Positions 48,701 through 60,635 of a DNA stretch of 64,000 bases are shown piece by piece. Both the position numbers and the translations under genes were made by a program. The stretch lies in contig VXAZ01010927.1 of the NCBI GenBank assembly GCA_013399875.1, forward strand, positions 8,765 through 72,764, in the 5' to 3' direction. This DNA is from Gymnorhina tibicen. Its lineage: Eukaryota; Chordata; Aves; Passeriformes; Artamidae. The stretch's first letter is position 1. The number at the start of each line of letters is the position of its first letter. The notes under the pieces are model-generated. The model was not told the DNA's origin, did not search any database, and saw only the letters and a program-made list of their open reading frames with translations.

Positions 48701-49091
48701 ATGAATGTGTATGAGAAAAAAGAAAAAAAATAAGAGGGACCTTTTACACATTTACCTTTCACAGTCAAACTTTCACAAAGCCCTTTAGAAAGTAATGAAA
48801 GGCGCAGTGCTGACAACAGGAGCTTTCTAAAAAGCACACAGACTGTCCACTACATCCAAACCAGTCGGTCCCAGTCAGGTTTGGGCTGAGAGGCTGCTGG
48901 GCAGTGGTGCAAGGCTGCATGCTCAGGGGCTCACCTGGGCTGCAGATTGCTTCCCCCGCCCACCAGTCCCTCCAGCTGCCAGGAAATGAACAGCAGTGGC
49001 CTTGCAAGAGCAGCCAAGTCCTCCTGTAGAAATTAGATGAGCGTTCATTTTGAATTTTCATTCCCTGACAGATTTATGTCAATTATTATTT
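45787..49091. other. Unique non-coding sequence
   Basis: About 3.3 kb without a recognised gene. The 105-codon frame at 47061-47378 lies in a locally GC-richer patch and has no recognisable domain. Confidence 0.55.
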
Positions 49092-49412
49092 AGAATCACA
49101 ATGGTTCAGGCTGGAAGGGACCTTAAAGCCCATCCCATTCCAAGCCCCTGCCATGGGCAGGGACACCTTCCACTATCCCAGGCTGCTCCAAGCCCTGTCC
49201 AGCCTGGCCTTGGACACTTCCAGGGATCCAGGGGCAGCCACAGCTTCTCTGGTAATTCCATCCCAGCTCCTCCCCACCCTCACAGCCAGGAATTTCTTCC
49301 CAATATCCCTCCTAACCCTGCTCTCTGGAAGTGTGGAACCACCCTTCCTTGTTCTGTCATTCCATCCCTTGTCCAAAGTCCCTCTCCAGCTCTCTTGGAC
49401 CCCCAATTTATA
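49092..49412 (-). mobile_element. CR1 LINE, 3' end fragment (diverged subfamily)
   Basis: Minus-strand CR1 3' end. On the plus strand it opens AATCACAATGGTTCAGGCTG and continues with GGAAGGGACCTTAAAGCCC, CCATGGGCAGGGACACC, CTCACAGCCAGGAATTTC and TCCCTCTCCAGCTCTCTTGG in CR1 order. It differs from the 2.2 and 33.8 kb copies in the middle of the UTR (CTCACAGCC in place of CTCCCAGGG), so it is another subfamily. It extends further towards the 5' side than those copies. The 130- to 149-codon frames overlapping it are not genes. Confidence 0.9.
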
Positions 49413-52400
49413 TCTCAATATAAGCCTTTTACTAAACTCTAATAGCTTCTTGCTGGTTAAAAAAAAAAAAAAAAAAAGAAAGAAAAGGCACAAAGCTAAG
49501 CTTCATGACAAATATATGAGGATGTGCTTTGAAATGTTTCCAGCATTTGTTGTAGTAGTTCTGGCACTGTTACTCTCTTTCCAGATTAAAGGGGAACTTT
49601 AAAGGTTATTATCCTGAAGGCTATCGCATTAGGATCAGTCATTCTCCTCAATTCATACAGTTCTGATCAAAATAATACATTTCATTCTCCAAGCTTCGCA
49701 TTCAGAAGCCAGCTGTGACGGTGCAGAAATACCCTTTTCCCTAGTCTGGTTCTGAATTCAGACCTAGCAGTATTCTCACACCAATGCAGATGCCTTAAGA
49801 GATGCACTTGAGAGAAAGCTCAAGTGCCATTTTTATGGGGGATTGTGCACTTCCTGCTGGTATTCGCAAGGGCCCTCGGAGTGAGCGCAAATGAAAATCA
49901 GATTTCGAATATTGGCTTCTGCTTCCCATCCTCTTTCCCTGACTTACTCACCGGCTGAACTGAGCGTCTCAAATGAGGCTTTGGGTTAACACAAAAATAG
50001 GAAGATTAATGTCCTGCTCTGCCTCCAGTTCTGTGAGGGCGAGTTTTGACTTATAGCTGCACACCAGCATAACGAAGGGCAAACATTTAAAAACACCAGC
50101 ATGACAACGCTGCAAAATTACACATACTTTATTACCTGGAGTCCTGCGATGTTAACACTTGCTTCTGTTTTGAAGACGCACTCCTTAGATTTGGCCATCA
50201 AGTTATAGCAGCAAATTGACTTTGATAATTACACGTAACAGGGCTACACAATGTAACGCAGGTAATGAGATTTTAATTCACCAATTCATCTTGGGAATGA
50301 GTACAAGGAGCAGCAGTCAGCCTCCACACCACTTTACACACTTTTAATGCTAGTTATACCCTGCGTGTGTGTTAGCCCACCTGCAGTGACATTATTTACG
50401 CAATCCCACTAGGATTGCTCTCGTTTCAGGGGCCTGTTACAAAATTCATTCAGACAAAGGTGAGTTATATCTGCTCAATAGTTTGCCTTGTCTAAAGGAC
50501 AGCACTAGAAGACACAGTCATCTTTCTGTGCCCTTCCCCGATGCTGGGAGCAGGGAGGGGAGGGGAGGCAGGGGCTGTACGGGTATTTTCACTACTGGTG
50601 CATTCTTTGCTATAAACACAGACCCACTTCCCAAAGCCACCAATCCGACTGTGCAAAAGAAACCTGAAAAAACTGCAACTTGTTAACTTTTATCCTCTAA
50701 ATTTTCTCCTTCCTGTGTTGGTGACATAAACCCACAGGCTGTAGAAAAGCAGTAGGTTTGTAGCTACGAGTCACGTGGAAATGTTAACCCAGGCCACATA
50801 ATTTTGGGTGTCTCACCAAGTGCATCTATTTTTATGTGTGGAGTGAAGCAGCCTGTGGGAAATTAGCGTGTCTCTGTGCAGTTAAATGGGCAGAGGGACA
50901 ACCTTTAAGGGCCTCTTTGAGGAGGAAAGCTCTCCACCCTGGATGTTAGTGCAGTTCCCAGGTTTTCACTGCCACCAACACGCTCGTGATTGGTTGGGCT
51001 GCCCAGGCACTTCCCTGGAAAAGCACCTTCCCCACTTTGTTAGGGCCCAGAACACTTGCAATATATTTGCATAATTTAATAGGCATATATTAAGCAGAAG
51101 TCTCATCCACAGTGTCTCGGATTGTTTATGATGATGCTTCTTAAGAAATCACACATTTAGTGCACCAACCACAACGACATTATTTGCTAAAAGCCAACTT
51201 TGTGTGGATTTAGGAAGACCTGGGCTTAAGCAAAAAGTTCCGCCTCAGCAGAAAACGCCAAAAATTTCAACAATCTTTATTTTTCAATCCGAAACTAAAA
51301 CGCTCAGTGAGGAAATCTTGTCTGTCATAACCTGGATGTGCATTTTGCTTCCTGCATCTGGATAAAACTGCCTCACTAAAGTGGAATTTATGATATGCAA
51401 GGTATGTCACAGACCAACTTATTTTCAAAGAGAAATAAAATGGAAAACCAGGTTCCCAGAGGTTGTAACAAAGCATTTTCACAGTCTCGGTATGGTTTTA
51501 CATATTTTTGTTTTGTATACATGGTTTTACGTTATTTCTGTTTGGTTTTACAAGTGAAAATTCTCAAAAATATTCCCAAAAATTTAATTTTTGATGAAAA
51601 CACACTTTCAAACTGAATATTTCAAGCTGATTACTTTGAGAGAGTTTTTGATATAGATATAAATAAGGTGGAAATGGTGATTTTTAACTTGACTGTATCT
51701 CCAAAAAGAAGTTTATACATTGCAGAGAATTGTTCCAGGATCCAAGATTTGAAAGTAGCTTTTTTTTTTTCCAAAATTCAGAATATTGGCCATTTGATGA
51801 GGATTTTAAAATAAATAATTAGATTTTGTCATGTTATTAGGTACAAAGCTTCTTATTTAAATAATTCAGCAGCTCTCTTTTAGATCTTTTTAACAGGGGT
51901 TTACAAGCTTATTAATTGTAACTGTTTAAGCTGGAAATTTGCCTACCTTTGTATCTGCCATGGTAATATCACACACTATTTTTTCACCTACAAATGGTCT
52001 GCATTTTGAGTTAAAAACCCCTTGGTTTCAGTGTGTTATATCTGATTAGAACAATCTTGTGTCTCAAAGAAATTTTCTGAGGCTCTCTCTATTCGAATGT
52101 ATTCTGTCAGTTCAGTAACAGCTTGGGAAAATGAAATAAATAAAAAAATAGCTTTTAAGTACTCAGCAAGGCCTCAGTAGTGTTTGGCAGTTTAATTTTT
52201 TTTGGGTCTTTCTTAGCCAACCGTGCTTTAATCCCTCACAATCACTGCCGCCGTGCATCTGCTACTGCCATCAGAAGGCTGATAATGAGGGATCCCCTGG
52301 GAATGCTCTCCTGAACTGAAAGGAGATGTGGCAAAAAAGATCGTGTGAGAGAGCCTCTGGATACATCCCAAGAAGCAGAAAAGTTCAACCACAGGCAGGG

Positions 52401-55400
52401 AGGAGTGTGAGGTCTATGACAGAATAAAGCTGGAGTTGGAGATGGACCGAGGGGAGAAACAGAGGGAATGGGGTGATGAAAGAAAACACCAGAGACCTAA
52501 AAAAATTGTGCAAGTCCTTGTAGACTGGTCACTTTTTGATTATTTAGGGTAAGAAAACCATATCACATTTGTTCCGACTCATACTCCAAATTGCTCAGTT
52601 GTTAGGAGATATGTCCTGTAAGATGTTTGAATTCAAGCTCCAGATTAGCCAGAAGAGCAGTGAGCTAAGAGCCTAATCTCATTGTCAAACTTCTACTCTA
52701 CACATGGTCAGCATCCTTCCTAGAAAAAACCCAAACTATATTCTTTAAAAACAAAAATCTTCCTTTTAAATTAGTTCGTTAAGGGAGTTGCAAAAATGGA
52801 AAAACTCCCCAAAAAACCGTGTCTATAGTCTTACAAAGTGGATTCCGGACTGTTTTGCAAAAACATTACTGTAAGAAATATGAAAAACCAATTATTTACG
52901 GTAAAAGCTGTAAATAAGTTGGTGTTTGTTGTCTGTGCTTCTGCTTGTTTTCAGCTGCTGGCTGTTCAGGTGGACAGCACTGCCTGATGAATTTAAAGAG
53001 CTGCCAACATTTTGCCTGTGCTGTGAGTCGAGATGCATGTTTTTCACTGGTTTGACAATGTAAATATCACTTAGCCTGCCAGGGGACATGTAAGTTGTGA
53101 CATATTATACCATATTAAACTCCCTGGTTTCCAGGGAAGCTTTTTAAACTGGGGCAATGAACATAACAAAAGCATTCCAGAAATCCAGGTGGCAATCCCT
53201 TTTTTCCAGAGACGTACCTCAACGGATAAAAGAGGTTGCCTAGTCCCGTATGAGCTGTTCCACAGGCTTCAAATCAGAAAATCTAAAACCTTCGGAGTTA
53301 AAAGTGTGGCAAACAGATTTGTCAACATACAAATTGTATCAGGCCTTCATTTCTAACTTGGTTTCTCACCAGTTCCCCTCCTGCCTTCGTGGCATTGCTT
53401 TTAAAATGTGAACAAAAAGGGGTTCACTGAGCCCCTCGATATAAAAACTCTTCAATTTTATTTAATGAAAACCAACACAAGGACAAACACCCAGAAAAAA
53501 ACATCAACAACGTCCTAGGATGGTTCCGTCCTCAAACTCACCCTCTTCAAAAGAACAAGCCTCTGTGAGCCCAAATTTCCCTTCCTTAACAGGCAGCAGG
53601 TTGAGGAAAAAGCTCGAGGAAGTTCAAGGCGGAAAAATCAGGAAGAAAAATCTTTTTTGGAGGAGTGGAGAACCAACAGAGAGGTAAGAGAAGAATGTCT
53701 CAGAGTTCATAGATCCTTGGAAATGCTGAGATTTCAACAGTGCAGCCCTGTTTAGAAGGGGAGACAGACGGGGAACACGCACGCTGGATGGAGCGAAATA
53801 TTACAACTCTGAAAATGCAGAAATTATGATTTCAGCTTCTTTTTTCTGTTTTTATGGACACTGGTGGAAGGCCTACGTACAATTCGAAGGAAGAATGAGG
53901 GAATAAAGAACCTGTATATTTAGGATAAGACTGACACTATTCTACGACGTATTCTTTATCTGTTGATAAGGGGATAATAAAATATTATAACTTGACCAAA
54001 ACCGGTAAAATTTTGTGTAAAATAAAAATAATTCCATCTAAACTCTTCTGTTCTCCCCTAACATACAGCCTATGTTTTCTCTCCAATTATATCCCATTAT
54101 AAATAGTCAAATTGTCTCATGTAAACAATTGATTCCACTCTGCTAATGAATTGCTTTTTATAAAAACACATATTCTTTCCTTATATGCCTAGCTGCTTTT
54201 GCCAAAAGCACATATTTTGAAGCTAAATCTAGCTTGATTGACATCTTTCCTTACCAAAACAGGGAAGAAGGGCCAGGAATTTAAATCAAAATTAGGCATA
54301 AAGAAGCAGAGAGGGAAAAACCACACCAAAAAAATACCCTAAATTATTCACTTTGTCTGTAATAATTGGTTAAACCATGTACAACATTTCTGTGTTTTCT
54401 TCCCCCTAAGAAAATGGCTGCATAATTTATCATTCTTAACTGAGAGTCTGATTGCTAATCCTTCCCTGCATTTCCTAAAATTCTGCATAAGCTTTGTTAC
54501 CAAGAGATGAGCACAGCAGAAAGAGGGAAAAAATTGTTATTTTTCCCATTTCAGGACTTGATGCCTTTACGATCGAGGATCACACCCATATTCTGTTGTC
54601 TCTTCCTATGTCAAAACTGGTATCACAAACCAAATGTGCACAGGTGCTTCTAAAAATTCAGTCTCTTCTTGGGCAGGAAAGAGAGAATTTAATGTTTCCA
54701 GTGTACGACACTCACTTGGGAAACTAAATACGAGCTTTTCATGAGCCTTCTCTGTCTTTTTCCAAACTCAACACAACTTCAGAAAAATAAGGACTGAGAT
54801 TTCAGGGTGGTATTGGAAGGAGAAAAGGGTGGGAGGGCAGGAATCCCGATGAAAATACAATGAGAGGTCTTCCAAGCATTCTTATGATTTTTTTTATAAA
54901 GAATTACTTCTGAACTGTCTGCCAGCCCCAGACTGTAGCAAATTTTTACAAAGACTTCTGCAAAGGAAAAAATTATTAAAACCTGAGATTTTTTGTTATT
55001 TAAACTGTAGCTGATCTTCCTAGTTGTTCAATATTTGATTTACTTGTAGGCAATTTTGGAAGCAATTTTTTTCCTGAGCCAAATACGTTCTAAAATATCT
55101 AAATAATTAAATACCATTCTAAATAAATAAATGCATAAATGAGTGCATAAATAAATCTTTCTGCTCTTTAGCCCACATTCTGTTTCTCAGATGAGGCATA
55201 GATATTAGAGGACTACTTGTAATTCTGATAGAAAATAATGGCCTTAAATTAAATGATCGTAGCAATGGGGTTGTGCACAAATACTGAGAGCAGTCAGGTC
55301 TTCAGCAAAAAATCAATAAAAGCATTCAAATTTTAGTGCTTCCTATACATTAGGAGAGAAAATATTGGGGTATTCCCCCTCGAAAAGCGGGGAATCAGTG

Positions 55401-55439
55401 TTAGAATCTCTACAGAAGGTTGATTAAATGTTCTCTGCA
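49413..55439. other. Long unique non-coding stretch
   Basis: About 6 kb with no recognised gene or RNA. An A19 run (49459-49477) with a following AAAG run lies just past the CR1. All frames in the rest are 77 codons or shorter and unremarkable. Confidence 0.55.
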
Positions 55440-55690
55440 GCGCTTGGGAGTTTGGACCCTCGGGTGCTCGTGCCCTTGAGGGTGCGGAGGGTTTGGGGCT
55501 GCAGACTGAGAGGGGAGCTTTAAGGAGGGTGACTCAGGAGGGCTCCCCTCGTCCCGAGCCTGCCAGTGGCACCAGGTCACACAGCTCCACAGGGAGTTCC
55601 AAGGAGAGGACGGGGATTTCTCCAGGGGCGCCGGCTTGCCCGGGGCGCGTGAACGGCGGGATACATCCTCGCAAGGTGGTAATTTATGGT
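55440..55690. promoter_or_regulatory. Weak CpG-rich patch
   Basis: About 15 CpGs fall in roughly 250 bases of GC-rich sequence, densest at GGGGCGCCGGCTTGCCCGGG and GCGTGAACGGCGGG (about 55624-55662). The surrounding DNA is CpG-poor. It could be a minor promoter or enhancer. It overlaps the start of the 182-codon frame at 55493-56041, whose product I do not recognise. Confidence 0.3.
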
Positions 55691-56041
55691 GGCAATGAAT
55701 GCTCCCCCTTCAGCCTGAGAATGTGCGTGAGTGATCGGAAAGGACAGACAGATAACATAAATCTCCTGATATATGGTACTGCCTTATCTCCTTTTCATGT
55801 CTTATTAAAGGTGTTGCCAGAAACGGCTGTCTGGATTTGTATCTCTCAGTTACTAATGAAGTTAGAACTCGGTGGTGTTTTAGGAGCTTTCCAGCGTGGC
55901 TCCTTGCACTCTGCCCAAACCTGCCTCATCAAAATTCAGTTTGTTCTTATCCTCCCCAAGCTGCAATCTCATCCAGAGAGTGTTGCTTGCGCTCTTCTTG
56001 ATTTATTATCCTTTTCGCTTTTGCTCATTATCACCAGGTAA
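55493..56041 (+). other. Unrecognised 182-codon open frame, probably non-coding
   Basis: The longest ATG frame in the window. Its first third lies in the GC-rich patch, where stops are rare. The rest runs through ordinary AT-rich sequence, and the last 25 or so residues are hydrophobic. No domain or family is recognised. A second frame (55896-56180) overlaps it in another phase. Without transcript or conservation data I treat it as chance. Confidence 0.1.
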
Positions 56042-57390
56042 CCTTATTTACCACAGGGTTCAGCTATCCTTTCCATGCAGATTAAAAAATATCTCTCTGC
56101 TTGACGCAGACCTGTTTCCTTCTGGTTGGGAAAAAAAAAAAAAAGGTGATCCTGTTTGTCACTTCTCTTTGAGTGCATAGCTAGCTCTCCTTGCTTAATT
56201 CCCGTGTTTTCCCTTTATTCTTGTCCCTTCTTAGTGTTCACTGAGGAGTATGCATCGAAGCTGACCAGTTTTTTCCACCCTAAATCCAAATCACAGCAGT
56301 GTACCAGCTTCCAGGAAGACAATTAACTCTGTCTCAGCTAAACAAGAACACCAGTGCACACCAGTTTCAAATATCGCCAAAAAATCCACCTTTTTGTCAC
56401 AAAGATCAGGATACAGGGATGAATTCTATACCAATATTTTCCAATATTTTACTGATATTGGCTACGTTTCCCTCCTCAAACCCTTAGATATGAACCACTA
56501 CAAGTACACTGAGAAGATCCTCCAAAAAGCTATTGCCAGTCAAATATCCTTATGAATTTCCCTGCATGGCCTTGGAATGGCTCCCAAGAAACCCTGGAAG
56601 CAGGAAAGAAAAACGATCTTTGCCATAATTCTCACTGAAATGTTGTAGAAACCCTGCTGTTGGAATTGCTAGCTATCACCAAAGCAGCTCTCTGGTTGCT
56701 TTTAAGCTCCTTTTTTGTTATTAATCCAGCATTTCCCATAGTGCCTTACATTATGTCCCATTTTGGACTAAGGATCCAGCCTTTTATTTTGGGATTAAGG
56801 TTGCACACTATAATGCAAACTGCAGATAATTGTGATGAAATTTAGGTGGATTTATGACCAGTTCTGTGCAGGACAGCTCTATCCACCCTGCCATTTCTTA
56901 CCTGAAACCCTCTCTGTGTGCCTGTCTGAAAATAGCAGAGGCTTTTGCTTGCTTTCCACTGCTCCTGCACTGTGAACTCACATTTATTTTGCTATATATC
57001 ACCCACTGCTCTTTCTCTCTTTCTTAATACACTTAGCTAGTCAGGAGGACGTTGTATTATGCAATTCTCCCCGTTGTAATCAATCATTTCCTGTATGTCA
57101 CTGTCTTTTAAAAGTAAAAGCAGGCACCTTATTATTCTCCTAAATTCCCTGGTGCCAAGTAGCACATGCATCAATGTCCGTGGGTATGAAGTTATCTATG
57201 ATACTCTTCTTGGTGCTGCTGCACCTGTTGTGCAACTTTTTGTGGCTCAAGGTCACGATCACAGCAGCTCACCCTCTGCAAATGGGGAAAAAATGAGTGA
57301 GCACTCATTATTCCAAGGGCTTAAGGAAACCTGGCGATGGGCAAAACTGTCCTTCAAAAAAAATCTCTCCTTATAATCTTCTTTTACGAG
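55691..57390. other. Unique non-coding sequence
   Basis: Apart from the two overlapping frames at its start, nothing is recognised. A 15-base A run lies near 56130. Confidence 0.5.
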
Positions 57391-57473
57391 CACCAGCTGG
57401 AAGAGAAGGTGGGATGTAACAGTGAAATAAGGGGGTTTAAGCGAGCTGATTGCTCCTTGCTTGGTGGAAACAG
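57391..57473 (+). other. Candidate exon (splice-bounded, one open frame)
   Basis: An acceptor-like pyrimidine stretch (AATCTTCTTTTACGAG, ending at 57390) and a strong donor (GGAAACAG followed by GTAAGT) enclose 83 bases. The frame that starts at the first base is open throughout, about 27 residues. The peptide is not recognised. One open frame of this length is close to a coin-flip by chance, so this is weak. Confidence 0.15.
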
Positions 57474-57642
57474 GTAAGTTAATTTTATCTCACTGCATTT
57501 TTCAAATATTACAGCTTAAATTTCAGCGTGAGGGAAAAATTTCTTAGCAGTTTGACCTGTGCGTCCAGCCATTTCTGATACCCACTAAAGAATGGATGCA
57601 GAAAGAAGATGAGGCCTTTTACCTCTTTTCACCTAATAACTG

Positions 57643-57680
57643 CACCTAATTAATTGTATTTCACCTAATTAATTGTATTT
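57643..57680. repeat. 19-bp perfect tandem duplication
   Basis: CACCTAATTAATTGTATTT occurs at 57643-57661 and identically at 57662-57680. Confidence 0.95.
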
Positions 57681-59801
57681 CAATTTCACCAAATCACTAA
57701 TGAATGAATCCCGAATGCTTCCATTCTGTTACAGACCCAGCTGTACAACAGTTCATTGTATCGCTGAATACCACTCAAGTTACAGGGCAAAATGCCCACC
57801 ACAGCTGCTAGCTGTGTTTTTATTTGATAAATATACCAATAAAACAGTTGTACACCTGTGCAACAAGAGCTTCTCTGTGTCGGCCTCATAATTAAAAGTA
57901 CAAATGCAAAGCGCTGCGATTTAAATGGGAAAATATGGCCTTGGCAAACAAATGAGCAACCACAGAATTAATAGCAGGGAAAAAAAACCAAAAAAGCAGT
58001 TTCTAGAAGTTTTGGCTATTTTGTTTAAAGCTGGGGACAATCATTGCCACTACCCAACCCGAAACTCTGGTGACTGTACAAAACCTGCAGGATATTTAGT
58101 GGACGCTGCGTGACTACACAATAGGGGCAATCCAGAAGGGTAAGAACAAGCCTCTTTTATTCCTTTCTCTGACTCTGCTGCGGATTTTTTATTGTTTTCT
58201 CTCCAGCACGCACTTGTACTCACATGATGGCAGGACAGCTGAGTTTGTGTAAAATATTTCTGCTCTTTTAGACGATAAATAGATATTTTTACAGTATTTT
58301 GTCTTCATGGGAAGCTGTATTTTACCTGGTCTCTTAGAGTCCCTGCCTCACTGACAGCAGTGTTTATAGTGGATGTAACTGCACTTGGTTATTTCATAAA
58401 AATGGTTGGAAGTTAAAAAAAGGGGTCTTGAAATGTTATTTGTGATTCTGTGACTCAGAGTGCTGTGTGTAACCAGTGTAGACACAATGGTCTGAAAGAA
58501 CAGAACAAGACAAAGTAATTAATTTTGGATGGTGGGGGTTTTTTTTTGAGATTAACTGATAGAGCTGGAAAGAAAAAATTTCTCAGGAATGTGCATTCTT
58601 GCTTAGGTCTGAAACACCAGAGTTAGAGTGTTCTCAGCCTGGACTTTGAGGCTGAGACCTCTCAAGAGCCATATCCCTCTTCTGAGCTCACATAAGTGAA
58701 ATAGAAGAATCTTTCAACAAGGGGATATTACGTTACTTTATGACTTACACAAAATAATTCATCAGCACATTATGTGTGTTGTGGAAGCTCCCATGTCAGT
58801 GCTGCAAGGCTGATCCAGCAAAGGGCTTTAGGGAAATTAAGCCCACACTGAAAATGACCCATGTGGCCCTCCCAGCAAAAACTGCCAAACCCATCTACAG
58901 GTTTGAAACTGTGCAGAAGTGCAATGGATGCATCTTCCTCTAAAAAAGTCCCTCAAACCTGATGGTAGAGACTCCTTTTGCTGAACTGAACTACTGGGGA
59001 ATCCCAGTACTTAAACGGGTACAAAATACAAGAGTGGTCTTTGAAATGTCTCCCATAAGTGCCTGGGCAGCCTGTCAAGCAAAGCACAAAAATCTGGGGG
59101 TTTTAGAATGAAAACAAGACGAAATAGGAAATCTAATAACTAAATAGCAGTGAATAGATGATATAAAAATCCACTGAATACAAAGTTCTGCATAAGAAGC
59201 AATGTCTGTACGGTTACAAAAGTTACACTGATCAAAAAATAATGGAGGCTTGTACAGAAAAGATAGACAAGAATTAACTTTAAAGAAAGTTTTTTAGCAA
59301 GCCGGGAAGCATTACTTTGTAATGTTAGACCTCAATCGGCATGACTTATTTTAAATTGTTATATGAATTTAATCATATTGCTTCAATGAATGTTTACTCT
59401 TTTCAAGTGTATTTTTCATTAGCTAAACAGACACAAATTTCCATTACTTGCTATGGTAAAAGAAGAAAGAAATGAAAAACCTTTAGTGAATTCCAGATTA
59501 TGACTCATTTGATCTCTCAAGTTGCCTAAGTCTTAGTGATAAAAAACATAAAAGCATTTTTTCATTTTGAAGTACTCATACAGAACTGTTGAGTTTCCAA
59601 AGTAATTAAAGAAAAAAATTAAAATTACATGAGCCCACAGTAACGGATCTGTGTATGTTCCTTACTTCAGTGAAGTGTAACATTTAGGAGCAAATCTCAT
59701 CAATACTTGTCAAACACATGGCAGATGTATAACTGCTTATTCGGAGCATAAGGAGATGAAAAAATATTTTTCATTCATGAAACATTCAGCAATTATAAAA
59801 A

Positions 59802-59837
59802 AACCCAGCGACCAAAAGGAACCCAGGGACCAAAAGA
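59802..59837. repeat. 18-bp tandem duplication
   Basis: AACCCAGCGACCAAAAGG at 59802-59819 is followed by a copy with two changes at 59820-59837. Confidence 0.88.
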
Positions 59838-60611
59838 AAAAAAAAAAAGAAAGTGGGAGATTTTTTTATGTAATTCCATTCATGAACAGCACCCATCACC
59901 CAATGGAGGCTTGGCCCAGATTTTGTGTCTTTGTTTTCCTATAACAACCCTGAGTTGAGAGAAGTCTCATCCACGTAGAAACTGAATTAGTTTAAAGCAT
60001 TTTTTTATTACCCACACTTTCAACCTCTGATGGGCTGAGCCTCTCGTTTATCCTTCAAATTGCTTTGTTTATTTTTATCTTTTTTTACCTCAGATTGGTT
60101 GGCAGAAGACAGCAGAAGAAAACTGTGAAATCATTTTTCCAGAATTCTTTTAAAAATAAAGCCTGTACTTTCTCAGTAACTGATTATTTTTCACATTACT
60201 GTTTACTTTAGAGTGGAAAACTCTTATTATGGTATGCAGTCGGCAGTCATTAATTTATTTGCTTAAAGATAAATTTTGTACCCTCTGTGAAGTTCAAACA
60301 AGTAGATTGCCATGAGGAAGCAGGTTGAGATTCAGAGGGCAGGTTTTTGGCAAAGCTTCACAATCTCTGTAAATTCCGTGCTCAAGACTAATGACAATTT
60401 CTGTTTAATCCTAGAAGAGGCCCTGGGCAGTTTGAGTCTGGCGCAGAAAGTTGAAGGCTTTTTTTATTTGCTTGGTTTTAAGTCTTCTGCATATCACCCT
60501 GGAATCTTGGTATCTCTAGAGAGAGAGGATCTCTGTTCATATGGACACAACAGGAATAAATGCATTATAGATTTAGTTAAATTGCTTCATATTACTAAAA
60601 AGCTGTTTTCC

Positions 60612-60635
60612 TTGGAGGGGAAAAAACCCCTCCAA
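60612..60635. repeat. 9-bp hairpin with A6 loop
   Basis: TTGGAGGGG (60612-60620) and CCCCTCCAA (60627-60635) are exact complements with an AAAAAA loop. It looks like a bacterial terminator, but that role does not apply in a bird genome. Confidence 0.85.

Larger units (their letters stand above)
57474..60611. other. Unique non-coding sequence
   Basis: No gene is seen. Two small perfect or near-perfect tandem duplications are listed separately. Confidence 0.55.

Noticed and set aside
49050..49602. Frames of 106-149 codons on both strands
   Set aside because: These are the CR1 3' end plus an A19 run; no protein is encoded.
58410..58470. GTGATTCTGTGACTC as a possible CR1 3' terminus
   Set aside because: The upstream CR1 consensus blocks are absent, and the match is too short to support.
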